The notes below the pieces were generated by a model that was given only the letters and a program-made list of their open reading frames with translations, was not told where the DNA came from and made no database searches. Below, piece by piece: positions 32,205 to 39,781 of a DNA stretch of 64,000 nucleotides (within the stretch, counting starts at the first letter, position 1; each line of letters begins with the position of its first letter). Made by a program: the position numbers and the translations under genes. The DNA comes from an uncultured delta proteobacterium (GTDB taxonomy: Bacteria; Desulfobacterota; Desulfovibrionia; Desulfovibrionales; Desulfovibrionaceae). The stretch is from the NCBI GenBank assembly GCA_903835685.1, contig CAILNX010000060.1, positions 1 through 64,000 of the forward strand, in the 5' to 3' direction.

Positions 32205-33145
32205 GATTCGCCTCGCGCCTGCAGGAGCTGTTCCCAATGTTCCTGGAATTCCGAAAGCTTGCCCTCGACCTTGACCTTTTCGGCCACAGCCAAGTCCTTG
32301 GCCGCCTTGGCTTCGCGCAACTGAGCGTCCAGAATGACGATCTGGCGGGAGGACTCTTCGGCCTGCTGCTTCACCCGGGCGTCCAGGGCCTGGAGCCTGC
32401 CCAGCACTTCCGCGTTCTCCTTGGCCATGGCCGCCGTCCGGTTTTGGGCCGCGTCCATCTGGGACTGGAGATCCTGGCTCCGCCTGTCGAACGCCTCCCG
32501 CTCCTTGTCGAAAGAGGCTTTGGCTTCAGCCAGGGACGCTTCAAGCCGATTTTTCTCGGTTAGCGCCCCTGCCAGGCGCTCCCTCAAGGCCTCGGCCTCC
32601 CGGAAGGCCGCATCCAGCGCCTGCTGGGCGGCGGCCGCCTCGCCCTGGGCCTGGGTGCGTTCGCGACCAGCCGCGTCGAGTTTCCGCCCCAGGTCCTCCA
32701 GGCCCGCGTCCCGCTCGGCGACCTGTTGGGTCAGCGCGGCGTTGGTGTTCAGCAGGTCCTTGATCTGTCCGTGAAGCATCTCCACCAGGGTGGTGTGCGT
32801 GGACCTGGCCTCGGTGAGAAGTTGGTCCAGGGAGGGAACCCGGTCCTGGGACAATTTCCGGGCAGCCTCCAGTACACTTTTGAGTTTGAGCAAGGCTTCG
32901 GCATCCTCATTCCGGGCCCCGGTACCACGGGCCAACATGCGCTTGAGTTCTTCGTCTCCCTCGGGGCCGGGCACGGCGAAGTCGCCGATGACGGCCGCGT
33001 ATTTGGTCTGTGTGGCCATCTCAAGGGCCTGCTCGCGATCCCGGGCGCGCTCGATAGAGAGATAAGGTCCCAAAAGTCCGGAAAGGACCTCCTGGGCTTT
33101 GGGCTCACCGTCTACGAGCAGGACGATGTCTTTCGTCTTGGCCAT
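32201..33145 (-). CDS. Receiver-like domain fused to a long coiled coil
   Basis: A 314-residue protein and first gene of the ~9.6-kb coiled-coil operon (GAGAGGGATTC before the ATG). Residues ~5-75 look like a CheY-fold receiver (DIVLLVDGEPKAQEVLSGLL, then YAAVIGDFAVPGP). The paired acids are reduced to one (VDGEP), and GDF is at the phospho-site. The remaining ~220 residues are coiled coil, ending KLSEFQEHWEQLL. The same ending style (LQENWERL) closes the protein at 60705-61220. It may sense a signal and relay it through the rod, or be a dead receiver used for binding. Confidence 0.7.
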   Translation of the reverse strand: MAKTKDIVLLVDGEPKAQEVLSGLLGPYLSIERARDREQALEMATQTKYAAVIGDFAVPGPEGDEELKRMLARGTGARNEDAEALLKLKSVLEAARKLSQDRVPSLDQLLTEARSTHTTLVEMLHGQIKDLLNTNAALTQQVAERDAGLEDLGRKLDAAGRERTQAQGEAAAAQQALDAAFREAEALRERLAGALTEKNRLEASLAEAKASFDKEREAFDRRSQDLQSQMDAAQNRTAAMAKENAEVLGRLQALDARVKQQAEESSRQIVILDAQLREAKAAKDLAVAEKVKVEGKLSEFQEHWEQLLQARGES

Positions 33146-33360
33146 GAATCCCTCTCACCGTAAAACAAACCATTGATGCGCGGTTTCCCCCCTGACCCAG
33201 GCCGGTCCTGAAGCTTCGCGGGGTGGGACGGCTCAGGTCGAACCTTCTCGTTCCTCGCGTCGCGCTCCTGAAATGCGCCCAGTCAAGAGCAAAGAATAAG
33301 ATAAATTATCTCTGATTCTTGCACATCCAAAAACGACACTGCCAATTCCAGAACGCAACG

Positions 33361-33699
33361 CTAGGCAGGCTGCTCGGTCGCCCGGGAACGGGGATACAGC
33401 CGTTCTTCGCGCTCCTGCTTGCTCTTGGTCAGTTCCTCGTCGATGCCGTCCAGTTCGGAGAACAGAATTTTGAGGTCGTCGTCGCTGAACAGCTCGTTCA
33501 TCGGATTGCGCTGGCGCAGGGTGGCGGTGCGTCGGCCGATCTTGGCGAAGCTCTTGTTCTGGTCCTTGCCCAGGCAGCGAATCCGATAGGTCAGCGAAAT
33601 GCCCTTGGTGGACTCGCTGAGCCAGCTGAAAAAGCCTTCCAGCCCGGACACGAAACGGTCCCCCACATGCTCCAGATTCTCTTTGGTCTTCTCGTCCAT
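33361..33699 (-). CDS. Hypothetical protein downstream of mamK
   Basis: A 112-residue, charged, probably helical protein (HVGDRFVSGLEGFFSWLSES, NELFSDDDLKILFSELDGID, EELTKSKQEREERLY). The central LTYRIRCLGKDQNKSFAKIG may form a strand pair. An AAAAGGAGCGCC precedes the ATG. No known domain. It is 55 bases after mamK in the same orientation and is probably the last gene of the feoB-mamK operon. A 215-base gap with an AT-rich patch (33281-33330) follows before the coiled-coil operon starts. Confidence 0.6.
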   Translation of the reverse strand: MDEKTKENLEHVGDRFVSGLEGFFSWLSESTKGISLTYRIRCLGKDQNKSFAKIGRRTATLRQRNPMNELFSDDDLKILFSELDGIDEELTKSKQEREERLYPRSRATEQPA

Positions 33700-33754
33700 G
33701 ATGGCGCTCCTTTTATTAAAATTTCCCCTGGCTGTATCTCATGATGCACGACGG

Positions 33755-34816
33755 TCAGCTTTTCGGGCTCAGCTCGTCCCAATATTCCTGGGGCATGTCC
33801 TTGCAGAGCAGAAGCCCGCCGTTGGCCCCGCCGAAAAGCGGTTCCTCCACGCGGGTCACCTTGCCGTAGCCGAGGTGTTCCATCATGTAGTTTTCTATGT
33901 GTTTCACGATCCCGCCAATCTGGCTCCCGCCTCCGGCCAGAATGACGTTCTGCTTCATGGCGTCCTGGAACTCCGGGTCAAAGGAGGCGATAAGCGTCCT
34001 GATCCCTTCGACGATGTCCGGAACGATGGACTTGCAGGCCTGATGCAACTCCTCGGTCACGTCAACGGGCGTGGGTTTCCCCGCGATGGGAAGCTTGACG
34101 ACGACCGTCTCGTCCTTGTCGGAAATGGTGGAGTTCTCTTCCTTCAAGCGCTTGACCATGTTCAAGGTCAGGTCCACGTCCTTGTGCCTTTCCTTAATAA
34201 GATTGAAGAGCACCTCGTCGATGTAGTCCCCGGCCTTGGTCAGGGTGATCTGGTCATCCTCGGTGGGGATGATGCCCTGCATGCGGCAAAGGTCCACGGT
34301 GCCGGCTCCGATGTCCACGATGAGCGCCTGGGAAAGCACGCCGAGTCCATAGGCAACGCAGAAGGGCTCCGACGCGATCAGCACGTCGTCGACGATCCCG
34401 GACGAGATCTCCAGAAGCGTCTTCTTGTTCTGGGTGCTGGCCAGGGAAGGCGCGCCAAGCACGGCCCGGATGACGACGTCGTCGGGCTCGCCTTCCTTGG
34501 CCAGGCTGACCAGATGCTGGAGCAGGTCCCTGGCCGTGGACTTGATCTTCTGGTATTCCGCAGACTGCACGTCCAGGGTGTTTGAAAACTTCAGTCGGCC
34601 CTTCTCAAAAGGCCTGCGCAACTCAAGTGCCAGCCTGTTCTTGAGGGCCTCCTCCCCGAACACGACATCCTTGCCCATCAGTTTCTTGGACACGGCGTCC
34701 TTGGGGTATCCCACGTAGCTGGACACCGAGGTCCGCACCCCGTTGTCGCAGGCAATGGTGCTCCGGGACGTCCCAAGATCGATGCCTATGTTCAGGACCT
34801 TTCTGCCATCGGCCAT
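33755..34816 (-). CDS. mamK: MamK, magnetosome actin-like filament protein
   Basis: A 353-residue actin-like ATPase. MamK signatures are clear: LNIGIDLGTSRSTIA (phosphate 1), SSYVGYPKDAVSKKLMGKDV, IVDIGAGTVDLC (phosphate 2), LTKAGDYIDE, the VDVTEELHQAC segment, QNVILAGGGSQIGG (adenosine motif) and the C-terminal PQEYWDEL. MamK polymerises into cytoplasmic filaments that align and position magnetosomes. The length equals known MamK proteins. It lies in a run feoB - dtxR/feoA - orphan - mamK, apart from the main mam operon. Confident. Confidence 0.95.
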   Translation of the reverse strand: MADGRKVLNIGIDLGTSRSTIACDNGVRTSVSSYVGYPKDAVSKKLMGKDVVFGEEALKNRLALELRRPFEKGRLKFSNTLDVQSAEYQKIKSTARDLLQHLVSLAKEGEPDDVVIRAVLGAPSLASTQNKKTLLEISSGIVDDVLIASEPFCVAYGLGVLSQALIVDIGAGTVDLCRMQGIIPTEDDQITLTKAGDYIDEVLFNLIKERHKDVDLTLNMVKRLKEENSTISDKDETVVVKLPIAGKPTPVDVTEELHQACKSIVPDIVEGIRTLIASFDPEFQDAMKQNVILAGGGSQIGGIVKHIENYMMEHLGYGKVTRVEEPLFGGANGGLLLCKDMPQEYWDELSPKS

Positions 34817-34862
34817 CTCCGCTCTCCTTCACGCCATGGTTGAGGGAAGAAATCCCATTCGG

Positions 34863-35456
34863 TCAATTTATCGATCGCAACAGCTTGTTGTCTTCCAGGA
34901 TGGCGCGCAAAACCATGCGCCTGTCCTCTTTGAGCATTTTCCGGGGTTCCGGGGCCACGGCCGAAGGCGCGGCGCGGACTCCGTATTTCTCCAGGGTCGC
35001 GATGCGTTCCTCAAGCTGCCGGACCCGATCCACCAAGCGATCCTCTTCGATAAGCCCAACGCGGGCCTGAAGGGCCTCGACGGATTCCACGCTGGCCGGT
35101 CTGCGCCGCAAAATCCAGCCGGTCAGGCTGGCGGCCCGGGCCATGGGCCTGGACACGGCGGAAGAGACCGGGTCGATCACTTTCCTGGCGCAGGCGCACG
35201 TGGCCGAGGTCGTCCTCTTGACCACGCTGGTCGAAATCAAGCCGATATACTCGGCCACGGCCACCGAATACTTTCCCGTGTCCACGACCGCCGTGGCGGA
35301 ATGCCGCGCCCCGTCGGACAGGTATGTGCCGACGCGCACGATGGCCTCCCCGCTCCTCTTGAACAGGCTGCCGACCACCAGCCCCGAATGCAGCACCGCA
35401 GCCTGGGAATATCCCGCGAGGTCACAGCCCATGACGGAGTCCTGGCAGTCTGCCAT
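34863..35456 (-). CDS. Hypothetical protein upstream of mamK
   Basis: A 197-residue protein with GGAGGG before ATG 35456. The N-terminal half has weakly hydrophobic and small residues with spaced Gly and Ser (LHSGLVVGSLFKRSGEAIVR, VAEYIGLISTSVVKRTTSAT). The C-terminal half has a short coiled coil (VEALQARVGLIEEDRLVDRV, RQLEERIATLEKYGVR). No signal peptide or known domain. Being next to mamK on the same strand, 46 bases away, suggests a filament partner, an inference from position only. Confidence 0.6.
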   Translation of the reverse strand: MADCQDSVMGCDLAGYSQAAVLHSGLVVGSLFKRSGEAIVRVGTYLSDGARHSATAVVDTGKYSVAVAEYIGLISTSVVKRTTSATCACARKVIDPVSSAVSRPMARAASLTGWILRRRPASVESVEALQARVGLIEEDRLVDRVRQLEERIATLEKYGVRAAPSAVAPEPRKMLKEDRRMVLRAILEDNKLLRSIN

Positions 35457-35524
35457 AGAGAAGCCCTCCATTGTCCTTACCTTCTGGTCTATTTCCAAGA
35501 AATTGTTCTATCGGTCAAGTACAA

Positions 35525-36289
35525 TTAAACCCGCCGTTTCCAGAACCGCCAACCGGCCCTGCGGGGGGCCTCCTGTCCGCCATGGGGAACATGGGGGACG
35601 TGGTGGGTTTCGACCCGCGGCTTGCTCTTGGACCAAACCCGGATCCCGGCGGCGATGTCCGCGTCCAGGGCCACCACCGAGCCCTCGCATTCCACGACCA
35701 GACAGGGATACTTCTGCTGCAACAGGAGCTCGACCCCGGGCCGGACCTGAAATCCGTTGAGCTTACGCAGCTCGCTGTTGTCGCGACAATCGATATAGGC
35801 CACACGAGCCCTCTGCCCGAGATGCATATCGGTCAAAGGGCACACGGCGTTGTAGGCCTTCTTGTCGAAGTTCCGGCAACAGTCCCCTTCGGGGATGGGG
35901 TTGCCGTGGGGGCATTTGCGGGGATGCCCCAAAAGGGTGCACAGCCCGTCCACAAGCTCCACGGTCACGGTGTGCTCGAACTCGCAGGCCCCATCCTCGA
36001 TGTTGCCCCCGAACACGTCGGACAGAAGCAATTCGCCGATGCGGTGGGCTCGGATGATCCGGCGCGCCCTTTCGTTTCCCTTGCCAGACAGGGCTATGGC
36101 GTTGTCCCGGAGGTGCATTTCCACCAGTCCTTCCGCCGCCATCTCAGCCAGAAGATCCGGATCGAAGTCATCGCCCATCCCTTCAGCCAGACTGCCGAGG
36201 TCGGTGTTCCCGCGCTCGCGCAGAACCCAGAGCCTTTCCAGGTATTCATCCTTTCTGCGGTCCAATGAATCACTGCTCACGTCGTCCAC
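35525..36289 (-). CDS. DtxR/MntR-type iron regulator with C-terminal FeoA/SH3-like domain
   Basis: A 254-residue protein. The N-terminal winged helix has the DtxR layout (DEYLERLWVLRERGNTDLGS, HLRDNAIALSGKGNERARRI). The metal-sensing/dimerisation domain follows: IRAHRIGELLLSDVFG, CEFEHTV, then LGHPRKCPHGNPIPEGDCC. Residues ~150-220 (LGQRARVAYIDCRDNSELRK) look like a FeoA/SH3 domain. Start is GTG 36289 or 36280. It would repress iron-uptake genes when Fe(II) binds. Six bases after feoB and upstream of mamK, it probably autoregulates this operon and coordinates iron supply with magnetosome assembly. The C-terminus is His/Arg-rich. Confidence 0.82.
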   Translation of the reverse strand: MDDVSSDSLDRRKDEYLERLWVLRERGNTDLGSLAEGMGDDFDPDLLAEMAAEGLVEMHLRDNAIALSGKGNERARRIIRAHRIGELLLSDVFGGNIEDGACEFEHTVTVELVDGLCTLLGHPRKCPHGNPIPEGDCCRNFDKKAYNAVCPLTDMHLGQRARVAYIDCRDNSELRKLNGFQVRPGVELLLQQKYPCLVVECEGSVVALDADIAAGIRVWSKSKPRVETHHVPHVPHGGQEAPRRAGWRFWKRRV

Positions 36290-36295
36290 CTTGGG

Positions 36296-38239
36296 TCATG
36301 AATACCCGAGTACAATCAGAATCCAGTTCAGGGCCGCGCATGACGCCAGGGCGGCGACATTGACCGAGGCGAAGATCACCAGGGCGCTTCTGAGCCCCAA
36401 CACCCGCACCATGGCCATCATATTGGCGAAGCAGGGAATGAACATGGTGGTCAGGGTCACGGCGATGATGCTTTCCCTGTAGCCGAGCTGCCCCTTGCGG
36501 ATCAGGTCGATGATGACGGCCGCTGCGGCCTCGTGCCGGGCCAGGAGCAGGATGATGGCGTCCAGCATGGAGCTTGGAAGCCCCAGGAATCGTTCCAGCA
36601 CCGGCCCGAGCAGGTCCTTGATCGCGCCCAGCAGGCCGATGCGGTCCATGGCAAACAGAGCAAGAGCGGCCATGACAAAAATGCCCAAAGACTCGCGCAA
36701 GAACGAGCTGATCCTCATGTAGGTCTTCTGGAGCACCGCCTTGGGCTGGGGGATGCGGATGGGCGGCAGTTCCAGGATGAAGAGGTCCTTTTCGTCGCTG
36801 CGTTTCAGGAATCGGTGCAGGAATACCCCTGCGGCCAGTTCCACGGCCACCAGCGAAACCGAGGAGATGACGAAGGCCCCCCACCCCATGCGGCCGATGA
36901 TGCTCATGTTCAGGCCCATCTGTCCGGCGCAGGGGATGGCGAAGGCCACCAGAAAGATGGTGATGAACTTTTCCCGGGACGAGGTGAGGGTCTTGGCCGT
37001 GAGCGTGGCCATGGTCTTGCAGCCGAACCCGAGGATAAGCGGCATGATGGCGCTGCCCCCGAGTCCGATCTTGGCCAGGATGCGGCGGGTCAACACCGAG
37101 AGGTTGGGGAGGTAGCCCGCGTCTTCCAAGGTGTTGAAGACCAGGTAGAAGACCGAGAGAATGGGCAGGACCGTCAAAAGGGCGTTGGCCAGACCCATGG
37201 ACAGGATACCATAGTCGCCGATGAGGAAGTCGCTGATGAAGCCCGGCGGCAGCACCCCGGCCAGGTAGTCCCGGATCGGCATCCAGAGGCCGTCGTTCAG
37301 CAATTCCGCGATGGTGTTGGCCACGTCCACCACCATGAAGAACGTGAAATACAAAATGATAATCAAAATCAGTGGCCCGAAAATAATCGACCTCGTCAGC
37401 CGGGCCAGGGTCTGCAACGCATTGATGCTGGAGTTGCGGCGCAGGCGGACCAGTCGGCGGGCGGACTGGTCGATCCAGCGGCTCCATGCCTTTTTCACGA
37501 TGCTCAGCGCGTCGCCCCGGATATGGAGGATGACCTCTTCGGCCTGCCGCATGAGGTCAATGGCGGCTTCGATCCCCACCGTGCGCTCCATGAACGCCGA
37601 CGCAGCTGCGCCGCCCATGAGCATGTGCATGGCCACGGCCCGTGGGTAGGGCACGTACTCGGGCAGGCCGGACTGGATGCGCCGGAGTCCCTCCCCGATA
37701 GACTTGCCGTAGGACAACCCCTTGGCCTGGCCGGGCCGGGCTGTGCCCAGGGCGTCGGCCAGCAGAAGGGCCTCACGCACGTGCCCATTCTGAGTGACCA
37801 CCGGAACATCGAGTGAGTGGGAGAGCAGCTTGGCGTCGATGGTCAGCCCCCGGGCCCGGGCCTCTTCGGCCAGGTTCAGGGAGACCACCATGGGAATGCC
37901 CAGGGTCTGCACCTCCAGGGCCAGGGCCAGGGACTGCTTGAGCCGGTTAGCGTCCAGGCACATGATGATCGCGTCGGGATGCAGGGCGAAAATCGCCTCC
38001 CGGATGGTCTCGGACTCGTTCAGGCTGGTGAACAGGTCCTGGATGCCGGGAGAATCAATAATCTCGTAGGCCCCTTTGCCCTTGCCCAGGGCCAGGGGAG
38101 CCTGATTCAGGTCGATGGTGGTCAGGGGAGCGTTGGCCACTTCGGCGTAGCGGCCCGTCAACCGGCTGAAAAGGCGGCTTTTGCCGGAGTTCGGCAGGCC
38201 CAGGATGAGGACCTTCTTGGTTGACAAAGCCGTTGACAT
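36296..38239 (-). CDS. feoB: FeoB-like ferrous iron transporter
   Basis: A 647-residue membrane protein with an N-terminal G domain. ATG 38239 follows AAAGGA at six bases. G1 is GLPNSGKS (14-21), G3 DSPG (62-65). G4 reads NLAE (122-125) where most FeoB have N-x-x-D, so nucleotide recognition may be weakened. The membrane part shows two repeated Gate motifs around ADPGFISDFLI-like and PCAGQMGLNMSIIG, and LGFGCKTMATLTAKTL, as in FeoB. It is likely the magnetosome-cluster FeoB (I think Mad17 in published nomenclature), supplying Fe(II). The ferredoxin gene is divergent 90 bases away. It is the start of the feoB-dtxR/feoA-mamK operon. Confidence 0.88.
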   Translation of the reverse strand: MSTALSTKKVLILGLPNSGKSRLFSRLTGRYAEVANAPLTTIDLNQAPLALGKGKGAYEIIDSPGIQDLFTSLNESETIREAIFALHPDAIIMCLDANRLKQSLALALEVQTLGIPMVVSLNLAEEARARGLTIDAKLLSHSLDVPVVTQNGHVREALLLADALGTARPGQAKGLSYGKSIGEGLRRIQSGLPEYVPYPRAVAMHMLMGGAAASAFMERTVGIEAAIDLMRQAEEVILHIRGDALSIVKKAWSRWIDQSARRLVRLRRNSSINALQTLARLTRSIIFGPLILIIILYFTFFMVVDVANTIAELLNDGLWMPIRDYLAGVLPPGFISDFLIGDYGILSMGLANALLTVLPILSVFYLVFNTLEDAGYLPNLSVLTRRILAKIGLGGSAIMPLILGFGCKTMATLTAKTLTSSREKFITIFLVAFAIPCAGQMGLNMSIIGRMGWGAFVISSVSLVAVELAAGVFLHRFLKRSDEKDLFILELPPIRIPQPKAVLQKTYMRISSFLRESLGIFVMAALALFAMDRIGLLGAIKDLLGPVLERFLGLPSSMLDAIILLLARHEAAAAVIIDLIRKGQLGYRESIIAVTLTTMFIPCFANMMAMVRVLGLRSALVIFASVNVAALASCAALNWILIVLGYS

Positions 38240-38329
38240 GCCCATTCCTTTCACTCAAAAGACCACGAGAAGAAGCAGTCCCTGCACATCCATTTCTCAA
38301 CGCATCACGGCAAAGAGTACGACCGCTGC

Positions 38330-38755
38330 ATGTCCTATCAAATAACTGATGATTGCGTCGGATGCGGCGCGTGCGCCAAAAAATGTCCCGAAGACGCCAT
38401 CACGGGGCAGCTCAAGGACAAATTCCACATAGACGCCCTTTTCTGCGTCGAATGCGGGACCTGCTTCAACACCTGCCCCCGGGGAGCCATTCTCGATCCG
38501 CAAGGACGGCGCTCGCCGAAAAAGGGGGCGAAAACTTCCATCAAGGCCTCCATCGACACCCAAATCTGCGCCGCCTGCAAGACCTGTCTGCTCCACTGCC
38601 CCCAGGAGGCCATCCAGGTGGTCAAGAAAGGCCTCATCAAGGGATACCACTGCAAGGTGGACCCGGCCAAATGCGCGGGCTGCGGATCGTGCCGCAATCT
38701 CTGCATAATGGGGGCCATCACCCTCATCGAGTCCGATCTGTCAGACGAACCTTGA
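38330..38755 (+). CDS. Ferredoxin with four 4Fe-4S cluster motifs
   Basis: A 141-residue polyferredoxin with four complete C-x2-C-x2-C-x3-C motifs: CVGCGACAKKC, CVECGTCFNTC, CAACKTCLLHC and CAGCGSCRNLC, each followed by a P/I-x-x-A-I-type stretch. It has no signal peptide, so it is cytoplasmic. It could pass electrons to the NapH-like polyferredoxins or reduce iron. It is the only plus-strand gene within this minus-strand block. Its last 32 bases overlap the end of the next gene on the other strand. Confidence 0.9.
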   Translation: MSYQITDDCVGCGACAKKCPEDAITGQLKDKFHIDALFCVECGTCFNTCPRGAILDPQGRRSPKKGAKTSIKASIDTQICAACKTCLLHCPQEAIQVVKKGLIKGYHCKVDPAKCAGCGSCRNLCIMGAITLIESDLSDEP

Positions 38756-38990
38756 AATAATATCCGCATTTGGGACAGCAGCTCACGGTCTCATGGGCGT
38801 TCATCGCGTAGACGCCGCCTGCGAGCATGAACACCCCGACCACGATCCCGCCCATGAGGCTGAGCAGGCCACCTGCGCCGATGAGCCACCAAGGCCACTT
38901 CCCCTCATATTTCGGAAGCTGCATGATATCCATGGGGGAGTGGCAGTACGTGCACTCGACACCGGAGTCGCGGATGATTTTCGTCCCCAC
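38724..38990 (-). CDS. Small zinc-ribbon/CXXCH membrane protein (88 aa)
   Basis: GTG 38990 follows AGGAGG by eight bases. It has two Cys pairs, CTYCH near residue 13 and CCPKC near residue 74, with two hydrophobic segments between them (WWLIGAGGLLSLMGGIVVGV, then FMLAGGVYAM). The paired Cys at both ends could form one zinc ribbon. CTYCH also matches a haem-attachment motif, but there is no signal sequence, which argues for metal binding. It overlaps the ferredoxin gene's 3' end by 32 bases, so the transcripts are convergent. Confidence 0.65.
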   Translation of the reverse strand: MGTKIIRDSGVECTYCHSPMDIMQLPKYEGKWPWWLIGAGGLLSLMGGIVVGVFMLAGGVYAMNAHETVSCCPKCGYYFKVRLTDRTR

Positions 38991-39015
38991 GTAAGAGGCC
39001 TCCTGTCCGGCGTCG

Positions 39016-39351
39016 TTAGTTGGGCTTCTTGCCCTTGCGCAGGCCGTCGATGCCCATGGTCAGGCCCAAGGCCCCGCCCAGGACTCCGGCGATCTTGGTG
39101 ACCACCCCGGCCAGGATGAGTTCCCCGGCGCTGGCCACCACGGCGATGGTGGCGATTCCGGCCAAAAGGCCCACGCCGCCTCCGATGACCACCTTGCTTC
39201 CCACGTTCAGCACGTCCGCAATGCCCACCTGGCGAGTACCTTCCAGGCGATCCTCGGCGTAGGTCTCCATGTCGCACAGATCGTCCGAGGCCTTGCTTCG
39301 GCTCAAAATTTCCGTCTTCCGCTGTTCATAGCTCGACAACTGCTCCGCCAT
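39016..39351 (-). CDS. Small Gly-rich membrane protein (111 aa), magnetosome type
   Basis: AGGAG before ATG 39351. The N-terminal half is hydrophilic (YEQRKTEILSRSKASDDLCD). The C-terminal half has Gly/Ala/Val-rich helices (VVIGGGVGLLAGIATIAVVA, LILAGVVTKIAGVLGGALGL) ending in a basic KGKKPN. The Gly-rich helices recall MamC/MamF-like magnetosome membrane proteins, but no named family is proven. It lies in the operon after mamM and the Cys-rich gene. Confidence 0.62.
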   Translation of the reverse strand: MAEQLSSYEQRKTEILSRSKASDDLCDMETYAEDRLEGTRQVGIADVLNVGSKVVIGGGVGLLAGIATIAVVASAGELILAGVVTKIAGVLGGALGLTMGIDGLRKGKKPN

Positions 39352-39364
39352 GACTCACTCCTGC

Positions 39365-39781
39365 TTACAGATATAAAGGTGGAACGAAGTGCTTGCGCTT
39401 TTTGGGCGTCGTCGGCTGCTCGTGTCCGTCTCCAGACTTCAGGGCGATGTTGGTCATGGCTCCGGCCATGCCCGCCCCGGCCACCACCTTGGCGGCCACG
39501 ATGGCCTCCAGGGCACCCTTGATTCCGATAACGCAGGCCGCCGTAATCCCCAGGGCCGAGGTCAGCACACCCGCACAAGCCCCCACAGCCAGGATCTTGC
39601 CCAGCTTGGACTTCTGGGCATCATCGTTTCCAGTGATATGGTGCTGACATTTTTGCGCTTTTCCATCCATGTATTTGTGGTGGAAAGTGCAGATCTCCGG
39701 ACTGTAGCCCCGCAGGGAGCAACTCTTGCAGACCTGCTGCGTCTTCGCCTTGGTCGTCGCCATGTTAGTTTGCTTGGACAT
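39365..39781 (-). CDS. Cys/His-rich protein with a Gly/Ala membrane helix pair
   Basis: A 138-residue protein. ATG 39781 overlaps the mamM stop by 17 bases. Residues ~18-45 contain CKSCSLRGYSPEICTFHH and KCQHH, a cluster of four Cys and several His that should bind a metal. It is followed by hydrophobic Ala/Gly stretches (ILAVGACAGVLTSALGITAA, AIVAAKVVAGAGMAGAMT) and a basic tail (PKKRKHF). The pattern, a metal-binding head plus a Gly-rich membrane segment, suits a mineral-associated protein. Family not recognised. Confidence 0.62.
   Translation of the reverse strand: MSKQTNMATTKAKTQQVCKSCSLRGYSPEICTFHHKYMDGKAQKCQHHITGNDDAQKSKLGKILAVGACAGVLTSALGITAACVIGIKGALEAIVAAKVVAGAGMAGAMTNIALKSGDGHEQPTTPKKRKHFVPPLYL

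Noticed and set aside
33146-33360. Clear promoter for the coiled-coil operon
   Set aside because: An AT-rich patch (33281-33330) exists, but the best -35/-10 pair has a poor 15-base spacing, so no promoter call is made.
36270-37487. Long antisense ORF (405 codons) over the feoB gene
   Set aside because: It is Pro/His/Arg/Gly-rich low-quality sequence on the same strand in another frame, the usual shadow of a high-GC gene. FeoB motifs are clear in the real frame.
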